Shown here: piece by piece, positions 25,066-37,034 of the stretch | How the letters are laid out: the number at the start of each line of letters is the position of its first letter | Numbering within the stretch: the stretch's first letter is position 1 | Source: Panagrolaimus kolymaensis | Taxonomy: Eukaryota > Nematoda > Chromadorea > Rhabditida > Panagrolaimidae | Assembly: GCA_028622995.1 (NCBI GenBank) | Contig: JAJQJQ010000007.1 | Span: 4,960,001 to 5,024,000, forward strand | DNA length: 64,000 nt | Reading direction: 5' to 3' | Notes under the pieces: generated by a model | Told to the model about the DNA's origin: nothing | The model's input: only the letters and a program-made list of their open reading frames with translations | Databases searched by the model: none | Made by a program: the position numbers and the translations under genes

Positions 25066-26618
25066 TCAGTTTTTTCTTTTACCAATCACTTTTTTATCAG
25101 GCTTTTTCATCCTCTGTTTGATATAATTCCAAATTTTTTTTAAATGTCCATCACCAGCTTCAGGATAAACTTTCAATTTAACATCAAGTTGCATATTCAT
25201 TTGCGATTCAAGGTAATCTACAGTTGGAATACGAATTACATATTTTTGAAGATTTTCATGAACTTCTCGAACATAAGTAGCATTAATTTTTAATTCTTTT
25301 TTAGGTGAATATGGAACAACAGGAGGCTTAAATGACGAAACTTCTGAAGCCTTTTTAAAATATTTATGTGTAGCTAGACGTAATGGACGTTCTTCAGGAT
25401 TCACTTGTAAACATTGTTTTATAAGGTTTCGAGCTTCCTTTGGTTTAATTCCTTCAATATATAATTGATTATCAATAGCAACTTTTTGAACTGCAGCATT
25501 TTCTTTTAGCTCTTTGATTTTCTCTGCTTTTTCTTTTTCATCTTTGATATCGCAAATTGCTTCTTGTATCGTTTCTTTATTCACGAGATTTTCCATATTA
25601 TAAGCTTTTAGCCACGCCTCACGTGAAAAGGGTGAAAATTCTTGAAACATGTATACCATAATCACACCATAACACCAACGATCGGAAGCCAACAAAGGCG
25701 GTTTTTTTTCTTGCCATACTTCAGGAGACGAATATACAGCATTTTGAGGATTAGGAGCCTTATCCATTTTTACAGTTTCCACATTCAAAGAATTACCAAA
25801 ATCAAAAAGCCGGACATTTCCATCAATAGTAAAGCCAACATTATCGGGTTTGAGATCTCTGAAAAAATTAGTTTTAATATTTAAAATAAACAGATGTATC
25901 AAAACGGAAACAGGCGATTTTCTTGTAGTTTTAATAAAATAAAAACTTACCCATGTGTTAAATTATGATCATGCAAATGATCGAGAGCTAAAGCAAATTG
26001 ATAAGATATTGTTTTCTTTGCTTGAGGTTCTATCGTCTTTTTGACAAGATGATCATGAAGAGTTCCACCTTCAAAACGTTCCATTATTATACACCATTCT
26101 TCTTTCAATGTATATCCACTGTAGAGTAATTTCGGAATATATTTACATTCACAAATTGATAAAACATTGATTTCTGCAATTATTTCTTCATAATCAAAAA
26201 GATTCTTTGAAATTTTTTGAACAAAAGCATGCGAATTTCCATTTAGTTGTACAGCGTATATTTGTCCAAATCCACCACCATCAATGTACTCGCATTGTTT
26301 AACATTTCCCATAAACTTTTTACATTCTTCCATTATAGTATTTCTAAAAAATAGCATAATTAAAGAGCAAACAAAAAGTTATAAATTTTCTTCAAAATCA
26401 ATTATGCCATATATTCATCATCTCATACGAATTAGGTAATCACGGATATTTTATGTATTTTTTGTTAACTTTTTATGATCGTTGAAAACAATGAGAAATA
26501 TTTTTAAAAAACGTATAACTTACGAATATTCATATTTGTATGATTTCTCATTACATTTCCACCAATTTCCATTACGCACAAATATATTTGGATCAGGATT
26601 TTTATTAAATGCAAACAT
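25066..26618 (-). CDS. Protein kinase, unassigned family
   Basis: Three exons: 26618-26524 (MFAFNKNPDPNIFV...), 26343 to about 25950, and about 25860 to 25066. The joins keep the frame. The kinase domain has a glycine loop (GGGFGQIYAV), a VAIK-like lysine (HAFVQKI), an alpha-C glutamate region (EEIIAEINVL), a catalytic loop HGDLKPDNVGF (HGD in place of HRD, with Lys and Asn retained), DFGNS as the metal-binding DFG, and VYSSPEV in the APE position. The catalytic residues look intact, so it is probably active. A charged insert (DIKDEKEKAEKIKELKEN) lies in the C-lobe, followed by a basic C-terminal tail ending KKPDKKVIGKRKN. I cannot assign a group; nematodes have many lineage-expanded kinases of this kind. 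Confidence 0.85.
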
Positions 26619-26914
26619 TTATATTTATGGTGCCTGAATCACCGACCTTTATCAATGTGGCGTTCATATACGAGACATGTTTAAAAATAAGCTTCCTGAA
26701 TGGTTTATACGATGGATGAATAAAAAATTTGCATTAAAGTTTTTTTCTTGCATGCATTGGATTTTTTTTTTCTTTGTTTATTTTCTATGCCCATTTAGCG
26801 ACACCATCGAGGCCTTTCTAATAATTGGATTAGTATGTAATGTTCAAAATTTTGTAGTTTTTTCGTTATTTTTTTTTGTTTGTTTGTTGATTGTCAATAA
26901 ATTGTTTAACTTTA

Positions 26915-28400
26915 TTACCAGTTTTTGCATGTTATTTTCGTTTTATTTGAGTATTTTGAATCAAGATAATCCCTGAATTTATGACTTGTTTTTGATGCAA
27001 GCGATATGGCGGCTCTTCGAGCTGAACTTTCTTTTTCTGTTGGCATTTTTTTTATTCCTTTATGAAAGCTGAAAGCATGCGAAGTCACTGCAAATGTATA
27101 ATTTGCACGACAAAGTTCATATGGAAGAGCTTGTTGATCATGAATTCGAATAGGAAATCCTTCAAAATGGTAAGGATATGATGAATGCACAACGAGCTGA
27201 GGTTCCCATGCGCTTCCACTAAAATTTTATAATGGCTGATAAAAAAAATGTATAAAACCTTGCTAATTTTTTAAATATCCTTTTCTGCTTCATTTAAAAG
27301 GTATGTATTTATAAGAACATTAATAATAGCATTTCATTGATATGCACTTACTGATAACCAACATTGTTAAGAAAAGGCAATGAATTTGGCGTAAGTGAAT
27401 AATTAAACCATTGATTTAATCCAGGAACTCTATGACCTTTTGCATAAAGAAAATGATGAAATTCAAATGCTCTAAAAATTTAAATATTATTTTTGACTTT
27501 TCTTAAATTAGTTTTGCTTACTGATGTTCATTCATCATTTCATAAAGATCTTCCACAGTTCGAGGCTCCGCAAGGGTATCATTATATTCAAATCTTCGAA
27601 CAATTACAGCAATTTTAGAATCTTCACTAACATTTTTTGCAGAATGTAAAAGTATTTCAGAAGCATTAAAACTAAAATGATTTTCGATATCAGCTATTAG
27701 ATGGAGGCTGGTTGCTGCACCTTTGCGAGCAATATTTCTCAGCGAATTAGGTGGATATGGAGTTTTCATTGAATGATTAAATAAACCATCATCAATGTGA
27801 TCATTCAAATTACAATTTGATGGATCTGGATCTACCATTAACTCCGAAAGGCCTTTAACGATAAATGAAGCTGAACAAGATGCTTCACTTTCAGCTCTCC
27901 ATACAAGGTGTGCGGAAACTTTTTCAGCTGCTTCAGGAGTGCATCGATGTAATTTTTGAAAGGCTCTCAAAGCATAAAATCCCGTAGCATCAAGTAAAAG
28001 CGAAACTGAGATTAAATCTGACCAATGTTGAGCCTAAACCTTTTTACCTAACAAACTTTTGCGAGAGTTTAAAAAAAATTCTTACATGATCAAATATAAA
28101 TTTTGAATACCCGATTGATCCATGAGTGCAAAGTGAAATAGAATGATTATCAGGAATATTAATGGCTTTTGTAAAATTAAACCAAACACAAAATTTATCG
28201 GGCGATTCATTTCGATTCCAATAAATCACTAATGGTTGTGGAAACATATGTATTCGTCGATCAATATCTGAATTCCATGAATATAATGGTAAAATATTTG
28301 ATGGATTAAAAGGTAAAAAAGAAAAGCTTGATAAATTAATTATTAATAATACAATTCCAATTAAAATTAAATATAAAAATATTGTTGGATATCGATACAT
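26915..28400 (-). CDS. Family 49 glycosyltransferase (B4GAT1/LARGE-like), type II membrane protein
   Basis: Four exons: 28400-28086, 28033-27522, 27471-27352, 27218-26915. The N-terminus has one membrane anchor after a short cytoplasmic tail (IFLYLILIGIVLLIINL), typical of Golgi enzymes. The GT49 core is recognisable from YPPNSLRNIARKGA and HLIADIENHFS (the DxE/DxD metal-binding position), from AFEFHHFLYAKGHRVPGLNQW, and from the C-terminal block WEPQLVV...LPYELCRANYTFAVTSHAF (compare the family's NK-HI-EL-GY-F-V segment). GT49 enzymes add glucuronic acid in matriglycan or related glycan synthesis. Nematodes have an expanded set whose acceptors are mostly unknown, so the substrate is not assigned. 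Several N-glycosylation sequons are present. Confidence 0.8.
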
Positions 28401-29386
28401 ATTTGATGCCTTCGGTTGTTCATGTGATAGACGGTAGCTTGGAATTTAAATAAATTTAGGCTAACAATATTGTAATCATAATTTTATATATTAATTAAAT
28501 TTTTACCAACAAAAGTAAAAACTAAAAATGTTTGAGTTAATTTTCTATCAATGGAATGAGATGATAAGAATATGAATAAATAGCCGCCCCACCTTTTCTT
28601 TCTTTCTTCAGTTGCTTCACTTTCCGTCGTCGTCGTCGATAAGGAAAGAGGGAGAAAGTGTCGTCCTTAAAATATTTTTTTTCTTCCCGATTCCACACCA
28701 TAAAAAGCAAACAAGCTTTTGACTATTTTATTTTCATACTTTTTTGGTCAACATTCAGAGGAAATCTCTCCGCCTCATTTTTTTTGTGCAACTCCTATTT
28801 ATTTTGATTTGAACAGTTGTGATGGGTGGCCAATGTGTTGTTTTTGTTGTTGCTGTTGCTAGAGAATCTTCTCAATCCTTTTTTTATGCTTGTTTCTTTC
28901 TTTGTCCAATAATAAATTCTTTGTTTTTTTTAAACAGGCTTAAAAAGAAAAAGCTTCCATGGAAACTTTGACGTTGAGTTTTTTTGTTGTTATTCTAAAA
29001 CTACAGGATTGTCTTTTTGAATGAATCAAAAAATTGCCACAAATAATACATACAATAGTTTTTTACTATGTTTTTTATATAGAAAAAATGCGATTATGTA
29101 AATTAAAAATTTGAATAAGCTTTGAGATAAAAAAAAATATAGTAAAATTATGCGAGTGTTACTCAATTAAATTAACAGCTATAGTATTTTTTTATTTCGG
29201 CTCTGTTTTTAAAAATATAACATTTGTAATACTTTTTTATGGGGTGAATTTAAAAATAACGCGCAAATTTAGAATTCGATGTTATAAATCACGGTGTAAC
29301 AAAAATTTTATAAATATCTTTCATTAATAAATTTATTAAAATATCATTAAGCAAAAAATAAAGCATTAAAAATCATTGAGATTCAT
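28401..29386. other. Intergenic, no gene seen
   Basis: Nearly 1 kb upstream of the GT49 gene and downstream of the Gly-rich secreted gene. It includes a CGTCGTCGTCG run near 28626 and TGTTGTTGCTG triplets, which are simple sequence only. Confidence 0.4.
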
Positions 29387-30140
29387 TTATTTTTTTCCAA
29401 TTCCAAGGCCAGAACTAATACCAATAGGTCCAATAGGAGTTCCAACACCTACACCAGAACTAATACCAAATAATCCTCCATTGCCTAAGCCAAGTCCACC
29501 AATACCACCGCCTCCACCACCATTTCCACCACCACCAATGCCGGGTGCTGATACTCCCACACCACTATTGATTCCAATAGGTCCAACACCAGGTATACCG
29601 ATGCCCAAACCTGAGCCAACTCCTACACCACCGCCTCCGCCGCCGCCACCACCAAAGCCGCCTCCTCCACCACCGAGTCCAAGTGATTCGGAGACGGATG
29701 TAGTAGGTCGATTAGTTGCAGTAATTTTTCGCCTATTTGAATTTCCACCTTCTAATCGATCAGATCGTTCAAAATCTCCACCACCAAATCGACCACCAGA
29801 AGAACCAAATCTTTCAGTTCCAAATGGAAATGGATTTGAAGTTGAAGGACGCGAAGGAGATGGGCGAGAAGAAGAAGGTCGAGAAGGTGACGGAGGTCGA
29901 GATGGTGATGGCCGCGAAGGAATTACCGGACCACTTCTTCGACCAAATGAAGCATCTTTGCAAAATCCAAGAAAAGGCTTTCTCTTACACGCTGCTTCAA
30001 GAATCGATGATCGTCGATCTGAAATTTTTTTGATACACATAATTTTTTTTTGAAAAACTCAACTTACATCTTTGAATTTCAAGAATCGTGTCACAAAAAC
30101 TAATTGAAACTGCTAACGTTAATAATATAAAAATTTTCAT
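29387..30140 (-). CDS. Secreted Gly/Pro/Ser-rich protein
   Basis: Exon 1 (30140 to about 30069) encodes a signal peptide MKIFILLTLAVSISFCDT. After one short intron comes CIKKISDRRSSILEAACKRK, which holds two cysteines of a small N-terminal region. A third cysteine follows (FLGFCKDASF). Then comes a repetitive tract of SRPSPSRPPSPSRPS units, and finally a glycine-rich domain with GGGGGGFGGG blocks and IGPIGINSGVGV/IGPIGISSGLGI repeats. Composition suggests a structural extracellular (cuticle or glue-like) protein or a glycine-rich secretion. No catalytic motif. The opposite strand is open through the repeats only because of composition. Confidence 0.7.
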
Positions 30141-30682
30141 TTATCTAATAATGATTACGAAAAAATAAAAATAAACCAAGAAAAAACAAAGCACAAAAAA
30201 TAAAAGTGTTTTCTTTGAATATTTTCCACCTTCTTTTATCAGAAAAAAAAATAAATAAACAAAACATGATCGATCCAAAAGGAACCATCCAAAAATAACT
30301 TTGTAACGGGTTTGATGAACTTAATTAAAGTTAAAAAAAATGAAAAGAATAACAACAAAAGAAAGTTATAAACAATAGAAAATGTTTTTGAGTAATTGAA
30401 ACATTATCAAAACCAATATTTTCAAGGCAAAATGGGGTTTAATATTTTCAAAAAAGAAGTAATAAAGGTTCAAGGAACTATTAATTAAAATCTTTACATC
30501 CTCCATAGGTAGTTAAGCACGATCATGATAAAATTATGATATGAAACCACGTTACACATAATATTTAAATAAGTGTTGCCGAAATTCAAAAATGATACAA
30601 ATGCGAATCGCTCATAAAAATAAATTAGGAAATGTCCAAAATTTTTATTTTAATACAAAAAATACAAATAAAATTTGACAGT
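30141..30682. other. Intergenic, no gene seen
   Basis: About 540 bp of AT-rich sequence between the Gly-rich secreted gene start and the phosphatase stop. No coding signal. Confidence 0.4.
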
Positions 30683-31913
30683 TTATTCAGTACCTGCAAA
30701 ACTTGTTGCATCATCTTTGAATGAATTACGGAAATTATCAACACCAGCTGTTTCTTTTTCTGTTGGATTTAATATAATAAAACTGATAACCATTTGTTGA
30801 GAAATTCTCATAACAGCACCACGATTGTTCTGAAAGTGAGAAGATGAGTATGGTCAAATGATATACATAGATAAACAACATACCATTTCAGGTAAGTAAC
30901 GGGGAGCAGAGAATACAGTAACCAGCTTACGATTTGCAAAGAATCCATAACCATTTGCCATAACTTGATGAGCTCTAACAATCATATCTAATCCCTGAAA
31001 CGAAGTACATATAGTTTTTAAACACAATGGTGATAAAAGGAACTTACTAATTTCTTACAAGTTTTATTAACAACATCTTCACCAAATTGAACACTAACTT
31101 CTCGAAGTTTATTAAAATCAAAACCTTTTAAATCGGATTTTGGATCAGCCCATAACAAATCTTGCTCCAATGATTCTTGAGGTGGATCAGAAAATGGAAT
31201 TCGAACATGTTTTAAATCTGATAAGGATGTTAACTTTGGACTAAGACCACCATGCATGCATAAAATTTTTCCACGAACCAAAGCACTGAGAGGCATATAA
31301 CTGAAGAGTTCATTGAAATCCTTGTAAAGTTTTAATGCAATACCAAGAGCAAACCGTTTTTGAAGTTCATCCCAAAATCCATAAGTTCGATTGATAACTT
31401 CACATTCATGATTGCCGCGAAGAAGGAATATCTAAAAGTTGAATTTGTCAATTATCTAACTAACAGGAAATCGAAACATACTCGAGTGGGATATGCCATT
31501 TTATAAGCGAGCAGCAAACAAATACATTCCAATTGTTGCGTACCACGATCAACATAATCCCCGAGAAAAAGATATCTCTAAAAAAAGATCCAAAATTATT
31601 TATCGAAAAACCAAGAAGTAAAACTTACAGTAGGTCCAGGATTTCCAATAGCCGTAAAAATTCTTTGTAAATCAGGAAATTGGCCATGTATATCACCCAC
31701 AATGCTAACAGGTACTGGAACTTCAAGCATACAAGGTTCTTGTTGAATAATAGATCTTGAAATTTCAATAAGTTCTTCCACTTCTTCACCTTTGTAATCC
31801 ACACGAGTTTTGTATTTTTGATGACGAGCAATAAATTGATCTAACGAAAATTTTGTTGCTGGTGGCACTGTTATTTTGTTGGATTTATTTGATTTGTTTG
31901 ATTTGTTTGGCAT
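30683..31913 (-). CDS. PP1-type serine/threonine protein phosphatase catalytic subunit
   Basis: Five exons (31913-31629, 31577-31482, 31431-31048, 30994-30884, 30829-30683) give 340 codons. The PPP-family metal and catalytic motifs are all present: GDIHGQ, GDYVDRG, RGNHE ([12 protein letters not shown]), HGGLSP, RAHQV and SAPRY. The enzyme dephosphorylates Ser/Thr with two metal ions. The sequence departs from canonical PP1 at several conserved positions (for example [10 protein letters not shown] for GNHECASINR). The N-terminus contains an [11 protein letters not shown] repeat, so it looks like one of the divergent PP1 paralogues common in nematodes, often germline-expressed. The start at 31913 is chosen because upstream codons are hydrophobic and less conserved. 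An in-frame ATG at 31955 is possible. Confidence 0.93.
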
Positions 31914-32129
31914 CACGACGATCGTCTTGTTGTGTTTGAAAAGAAGGAGAAACAATGAAAAAAGAAAGCATCATGAAAAGCTGAAAATTTAATATATGCA
32001 AATTTTTTTCCGATTGTTTTCAGTTTTATTAATTTTTAAGTTACCAAGCTAATCATCACAAGAAAAAAAGGCAAATGAGATTCTTCAACTCTTGCAAAAT
32101 AATTTTAAAGGTCAATGAAGCATACTTAC

Positions 32130-32171
32130 ATATTTTCGTACTGTGCCCAATAGAAGTTTTCGTTGCATTTG
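32130..32171 (-). promoter_or_regulatory. Possible 5' exon with a short upstream ORF before the phosphatase gene
   Basis: TTTTTAG then CAAATG is a good trans-splice-like acceptor with an ATG at 32168. The frame reads MQRKLLLGTVRKY to a GTAAGT donor. An acceptor (AAATTTTCAG, near 31984) could join it to sequence upstream of the phosphatase ATG, but not in the phosphatase frame. If real it is a 5' UTR exon carrying a uORF. Confidence 0.25.
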
Positions 32172-32430
32172 CTAAAAACGAGACGGCTAATTTGAACATT
32201 CCTACGAAAGGAATCAAAAAAGAGTTTAGAATACTTTTTTTTTCATTTTATTTTTACTAAAGCTTGTATATAAAATAAGATCAATAAATATGCTTTCTGA
32301 TTATTATAAATTGCAGCCTTTATAAACTACAAATCTTCTAAAATCCTATTTTATTTCTAATAACATAAAATAAATGAAAATTAAATATAAAGTTAATAAT
32401 ATAAATTCAATAAAATGTTATAACATTTTT

Positions 32431-34400
32431 TTAAACAATGCTTTTAGCTTTAGCAACAATATGTTTTGCAGAAATTCCAAACATTTCAAGAAGATCGTCT
32501 GGTGGACCAGAACGTGGAATATCGGTAACAAAGAGGCTATGAACGCGAATGCTATCTTTGGATGATGAAACAGCTGAAGCTACAGCTTCACCAAGACCAC
32601 CTGCTTGATAATGATCTTCAACGGTGATGATTTGAGGATTGGCTCCAACTTTTCGAGCAGTTTCAAGAAGGGTTTGGGTATCAATTGGTTTAATGGTAAA
32701 GAGATCGATGACAGCGGAATTAATTCCAGCTGAATTGAGTTCATCATGGGCTTTGAGAGCTTCATAAAGGGTAACACCAGCACCAACGAGAACAACACCT
32801 TTTCCAGAACCATTAAGAGTGTTTTTGAGGACTTTAGCTTTTCCAACTTCAAACTTTTCATTTGCATCATAAAGAACAGGAAGAGCAGGGCGCCCAGTTC
32901 GAATGAAAACAATTCCACGAATATTTGCTGCAAATTCAGTGGCGCGTTCTGCTGAAGTACCATCGGATGGGTAAAAGACAACGCTATTGGGAATTGCACG
33001 GAAAAGGGCTAAATCTTCAAGAGCCATTTGAGATGGACCATCTTCACCAATGGAAATACCAGCATGTGATCCACAAAGCTTAACATTTGCAAATGAAATA
33101 GCACCCATTCGAATTTGATCAGCTGCTCGAGTAAAGAATGCAGCGAAGGTGCTGCAAAAAGGAATAGCACGATCACGACATCCAGCTCCAATGGCAGCGG
33201 AAACCATATTTTGTTCAGCAATGAAACATTCAACAAATTGTTGGGGATGTTTTTTAAGAACTTCAATTGAGAACGTTGAATTCTTTGTATCTGCATCAAA
33301 TGCAAGAATATGCTTGGAAGTATCAGCAAGTTTGGTTAAAGCTGTACCATAAGCTTGACGAGTTGCAATTTTTTCGCCTAATTTATATGATGGAGGAGAT
33401 GACATTTTAATATTACCAAGATTGAGATCATTTTCTTTAACATCAGTAACCACAGATGGAATATTCCATTTTGGTTTGTCTCCTTTAATTCGAGCTTGAA
33501 TTTCTTTAACAGCTTCAGCTGCTACAGGCTTTCCATGCCAATTATCTTGATCTTCAACACCTTTGATTCCTTTACCTTTAAAAGTTTTGCAAAGAAGTGC
33601 AGTGGGTTTATCTTTGGTGGATTTAGCTTCAGCAAAAGCTTTAAGAAGGGCCGTAACATCGTGTCCATCGACAACAATTGCGTGGTATCCAAATGCACGG
33701 AAACGAGCAGCAAACATTTCAACATTATGTCCAAGTGGGGCAGCTTCAGATTGACCAAGACGATTTACATCAACAATGGCAACAAGATTATCAAGTTTAT
33801 AATGGGCAGAGAAGGCTAAAATTTTAGCGTAAATAAATAAAGAATATATATATTTTTTAACTAACCAGCAGCTTCCCAAACGGATCCTTCACTGCTTTCT
33901 CCATCTCCCAAAAGAGTATAAACTCGATAAGAAGCTTTATCAACGTATTTTCCAACATAAGCCATACCCGCTGCATATCCGAGACCTTGACCAAGTGAGC
34001 CAGTGGCAACATCAATGAAGTTGAGACGCTAAATTTTAATAAAATAAAATCCATGTTTATGGTCGTTATTAAAACTTACGGGAGTAGGATGGCCTTCAAT
34101 ATCAGAATCAATTTTACGCAAAGTAAGAGTTTGTTCACGTGTTAAAAGTCCAGCTTCTTCCCAAGCTGCATAAAGAATAGGACAAGCATGACCTTTGGAA
34201 AGAATGAAACGATCAGCTCCAACATGGCGAGGATGTTCAATAGAATATCGCATTTCACCAAAGAATAGGGTTGCAACGATTTCAGCTGCTGAAGCACTGC
34301 TAGTTGGATGTCCACTTTTTGATGCGCATGTCATATCAATAGCCGAAATTCGCATGCGATTAGCTGCATCACCGATTAATGAAACATTATCAGTTGCCAT
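32431..34400 (-). CDS. TKT: Transketolase
   Basis: Three exons (34400-34080, 34028-33866, 33815-32431) give 622 codons, equal to the animal TKT length. It transfers two-carbon units in the non-oxidative pentose phosphate pathway using thiamine diphosphate. Visible signatures include [30 protein letters not shown], the TPP/Mg-binding [13 protein letters not shown]...N-A-I-V-DVN region, and [19 protein letters not shown] of the pyrimidine domain, with the transketolase C-domain at the end. It is cytosolic, with no targeting signal from the chosen start [10 protein letters not shown]. An upstream in-frame ATG at 34427 would add 9 residues (MVTKNLFFK), which are not expected for the family. An AAG acceptor-like site precedes the ATG. 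Confidence 0.97.
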
Positions 34401-34916
34401 TTTGAAGAATAAATTCTTAGTAACCAAGTTCTTAAAATGAAAAATGGTTTAAAAAAGAAGATAAATCAATAAGAAAAAAACGTTTTTTGTACGCGTTAAC
34501 ATACTCCAAAGATTAAAGGTCATTCGTTTTAACAAACACAAACTTGCGCAAAAGCAGCTTAAAAATGAAATAAAAAAGTGAGAAAATAGACAATCTTCGA
34601 AGCTTTTAGTTCGACAGAATGTTTTAGGAACAATCTTTTTATGATGTATGATTGCAAGAAATGAGAAAAGGAAGAATTTAAGCCAAAGAAAAATGATGAC
34701 ATTTATAAAAAAAACTATGGAAGGAAAAGAACATAAATAAAACAAAGCACCTTTCTTTCAATCGGTATGAGCTGGAAAAAAAATTGTTACATTTAAAACA
34801 GAAAATAGCTCGCAGATGCATTTTTTTCGCTTTCAATATTTTTCATAGATGGAAAAGTCCAAAAGTTGAAATGTATAATTTTATTGAGTAAAGTGCAATG
34901 GAAATTATATGAAAAA

Positions 34917-35063
34917 TCATTGGCAAGTTTGGAATCTTAGCCAAAGACATACTACTATTAACGTCGTCTCATATTCCTGTTTATAAGGAATGACCATTCG
35001 AGGAGGAGATGGTGCTCGTAATGGTGTATTCTTTATAAGCAATTCAATGAAAGCGCAACAAAT
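34917..35063 (-). CDS. Candidate isolated terminal exon
   Basis: After a TTTATTTAG acceptor the minus strand reads ICCAFIELLIKNTPLRAPSP, then PRMVIPYKQEYETTLIVV, ending at TGA (34917-34919), 48 codons in total. The mixed composition differs from the surrounding low-complexity sequence. No matching upstream exon is clear, and no family is recognised. Confidence 0.3.
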   Translation of the reverse strand: MCCAFIELLIKNTPLRAPSPPRMVIPYKQEYETTLIVVCLWLRFQTCQ

Positions 35064-35834
35064 CTAAATAAAAGTTATGACTTAAAGACTATCGATTTAT
35101 TGAACTAAAGCTCTTTATACTACTAATTTGTCAAATGACATTCACAATATTTATGAAGTGATAGGTCATAAAATGATGAGTAAACAATTTAGGGAAAAAG
35201 GAAAGAGTTGCCATAACTCGAGGCTTCAACTAAAAAATACCGAAAAAGAAGGATTGATTCAGCCAAAACAAAAACATATTTAAAAAAAATTATTTCTTCC
35301 TTTTTTAGGACAATTATGGAAAGAATATTTATGTTTCTTAGATTAAATATCATCGAATAAAATGAAAACAAGAAAAGAAAGAATGGTTAAAACGCGCCAT
35401 CGGTGTAAATTGATCAGACCATTGCATTTATTTTCTTGATGTACGTACATCTTTCGATGAGAAACAAATCGTTGTTATTTTGCAAAAGGAAAAATAAAAA
35501 ACGTTTTGCTTTTTTCTTATCTTTAACATTTCTGTCTTCAACCCCAAAGTTCAGAAGATTCATCGCATTCAAATAAATGTTTGAAAATGTATGCGAATTC
35601 AGCTTTACCAAACTTAAAAGCTTTCAGCCTTTTTGATTTGAGATTCGTTATATTATAATATTTGTTGTATGTTGATTATTGCAAAAAAACGAATTAAATT
35701 ACTGAACTAAACAAAAAAAGGGTTTTCTGCGGTTCTGAAATGTTTAATTATTTTCGATGAAAAAAATATTGAAAAATCAAAAACCAACAAATGCTATTAA
35801 AAAATGTGGAGGATAAAAAAAAGCAAAATATTAA
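35064..35834. other. Intergenic, no gene seen
   Basis: AT-rich. One open frame on the minus strand (35611-35414, MVKLNSHTFSNIYLNAMN...) could be a chance frame. No splice context supports it. Confidence 0.35.
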
Positions 35835-35906
35835 TGCGTCAAGAGGGAATCGAACCCTCGTCTATTGCTTGGAAGGCAACAATGCTGACCATTACACCAC
35901 TGACGC
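35835..35906 (-). tRNA. tRNA-Gly (anticodon TCC)
   Basis: A complete 72-nt cloverleaf on the minus strand. The acceptor is GCGTCAG paired with CTTGACGC plus A, the D-arm contains GTGTAATGGTCAGC, the anticodon loop CTTCCAA sits within a TTGC/GCAA stem, and the T-arm is GAGGGTTCGAATCCCTC. A and B boxes are intact. There is no intron. It decodes GGA codons. Confidence 0.95.
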
Positions 35907-36294
35907 GATATTTTGATTATATCAAAAATATTAGAAAAATAGCAGCTGAGCAGAAGACAAAAAAAGAAACGACTGGATGCACATTAAAATGACTTTTATG
36001 TGTGTTGGAAAAATCTCTTAAAAATAGTTAAAATAAATGAAAAAGTTGGAATGTTTGTAAAAAAAAAAGAAAACCTTCTCGAAGTACGGTATTAGCAATC
36101 AATGATCACTTTTATAATTTGCAACAAAAATTTATAATGACTACAATTATTTTAAAAATAATCATGTCTGCTTGTGAAATTGACGTAATCCGCAGAAATA
36201 AATTATTATGTTTATAATCCAGATCAATCTCATTTTTATCTCCAACATTTACTCAAAAAAGTATTCATCGAATTATTATTTTGTCATTTTAAAA

Positions 36295-36972
36295 ATGCGG
36301 TGGTTTTATTTTATTTTTGTTTCAACTCTTTTACTTCCTTCAACTTTTGCTTTTTCATCAAAAGAAAAGAAAAATACTATAACAAAATTCCAAAGTACTG
36401 TCACTCAATGGGTTTCCGTAGGTCAATGTCAAACAGTAAGTAGCACAGAGAATTTTAATGTAATCTAAAAAATGAATTTTTCAGGTTCTTGGACAAGTTG
36501 AAACTGACTTAACTAATGGCATGAATGTTCAAAATTTAACTAAAGGTAATCCTCTCAAGCAATCATTAGTATCTCAATTTGATTCTTTTAAGCTTTCACC
36601 AGTCATCTTCTCGGAGTTTTAACCCAATCTCAATATAGTACTCTCAGTGGTATTGGAGTTAAAATGGCAGTTTATGGTGGAAAAATTTCTGATTTAATTA
36701 CGGCCGCTTGCAATTCGTTGATGGAAGTATTTGGAACTTTTCTCACAAATTCAGTTAAAATGTATGCAAGTGATAAAGCTAAAAATGTTAAAATTGCTAA
36801 AACTCATACAAAGTTTTATAAAAATCTTGTGAAATTGATCACTCAAAAGAATGTCAATCAAATTTTCCTTAACATCATGGGCAAAATTGATGCAAATAGT
36901 TGGAAAGCTTTCACCACAAATGCGAAAAATATTTATCATTCTGAATTGTACCCTGATATTATTCCCAAATAA
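36295..36972 (+). CDS. Small secreted protein of unknown family
   Basis: Three exons (36295-36435, 36485-36545, 36593-36972) join in phase to 193 codons. The middle intron is 47 bp and ends TTTTAAG. A clear signal peptide (MRWFYFIFVSTLLLPSTFAF) is followed by an alpha-helical, Lys/Asn/Thr-rich mature chain with only two or three cysteines (GQCQT, TAACNSLM). Helical segments such as TKFYKNLVKLITQKNVNQIF and KIDANSWKAF suggest a small all-helical secreted protein like several nematode-specific groups, but I do not recognise the family. Without the second intron the frame would break, so the intron is well supported. A poly(A) signal (AATAAA) lies near 36988. A hAT element sits 63 bp past the stop. 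Confidence 0.75.
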
Positions 36973-37034
36973 GGTTTTACGTTTATGAATAAATTTGTTG
37001 CATTTCTTTCCTATCTGTGGTCTGAGTTATCAGG

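Noticed and set aside
29376..30053. 225-codon plus-strand Pro-rich frame
   Set aside because: It is the reverse complement of the Gly-rich secreted gene on the minus strand, which has a signal peptide, intron and sensible start.
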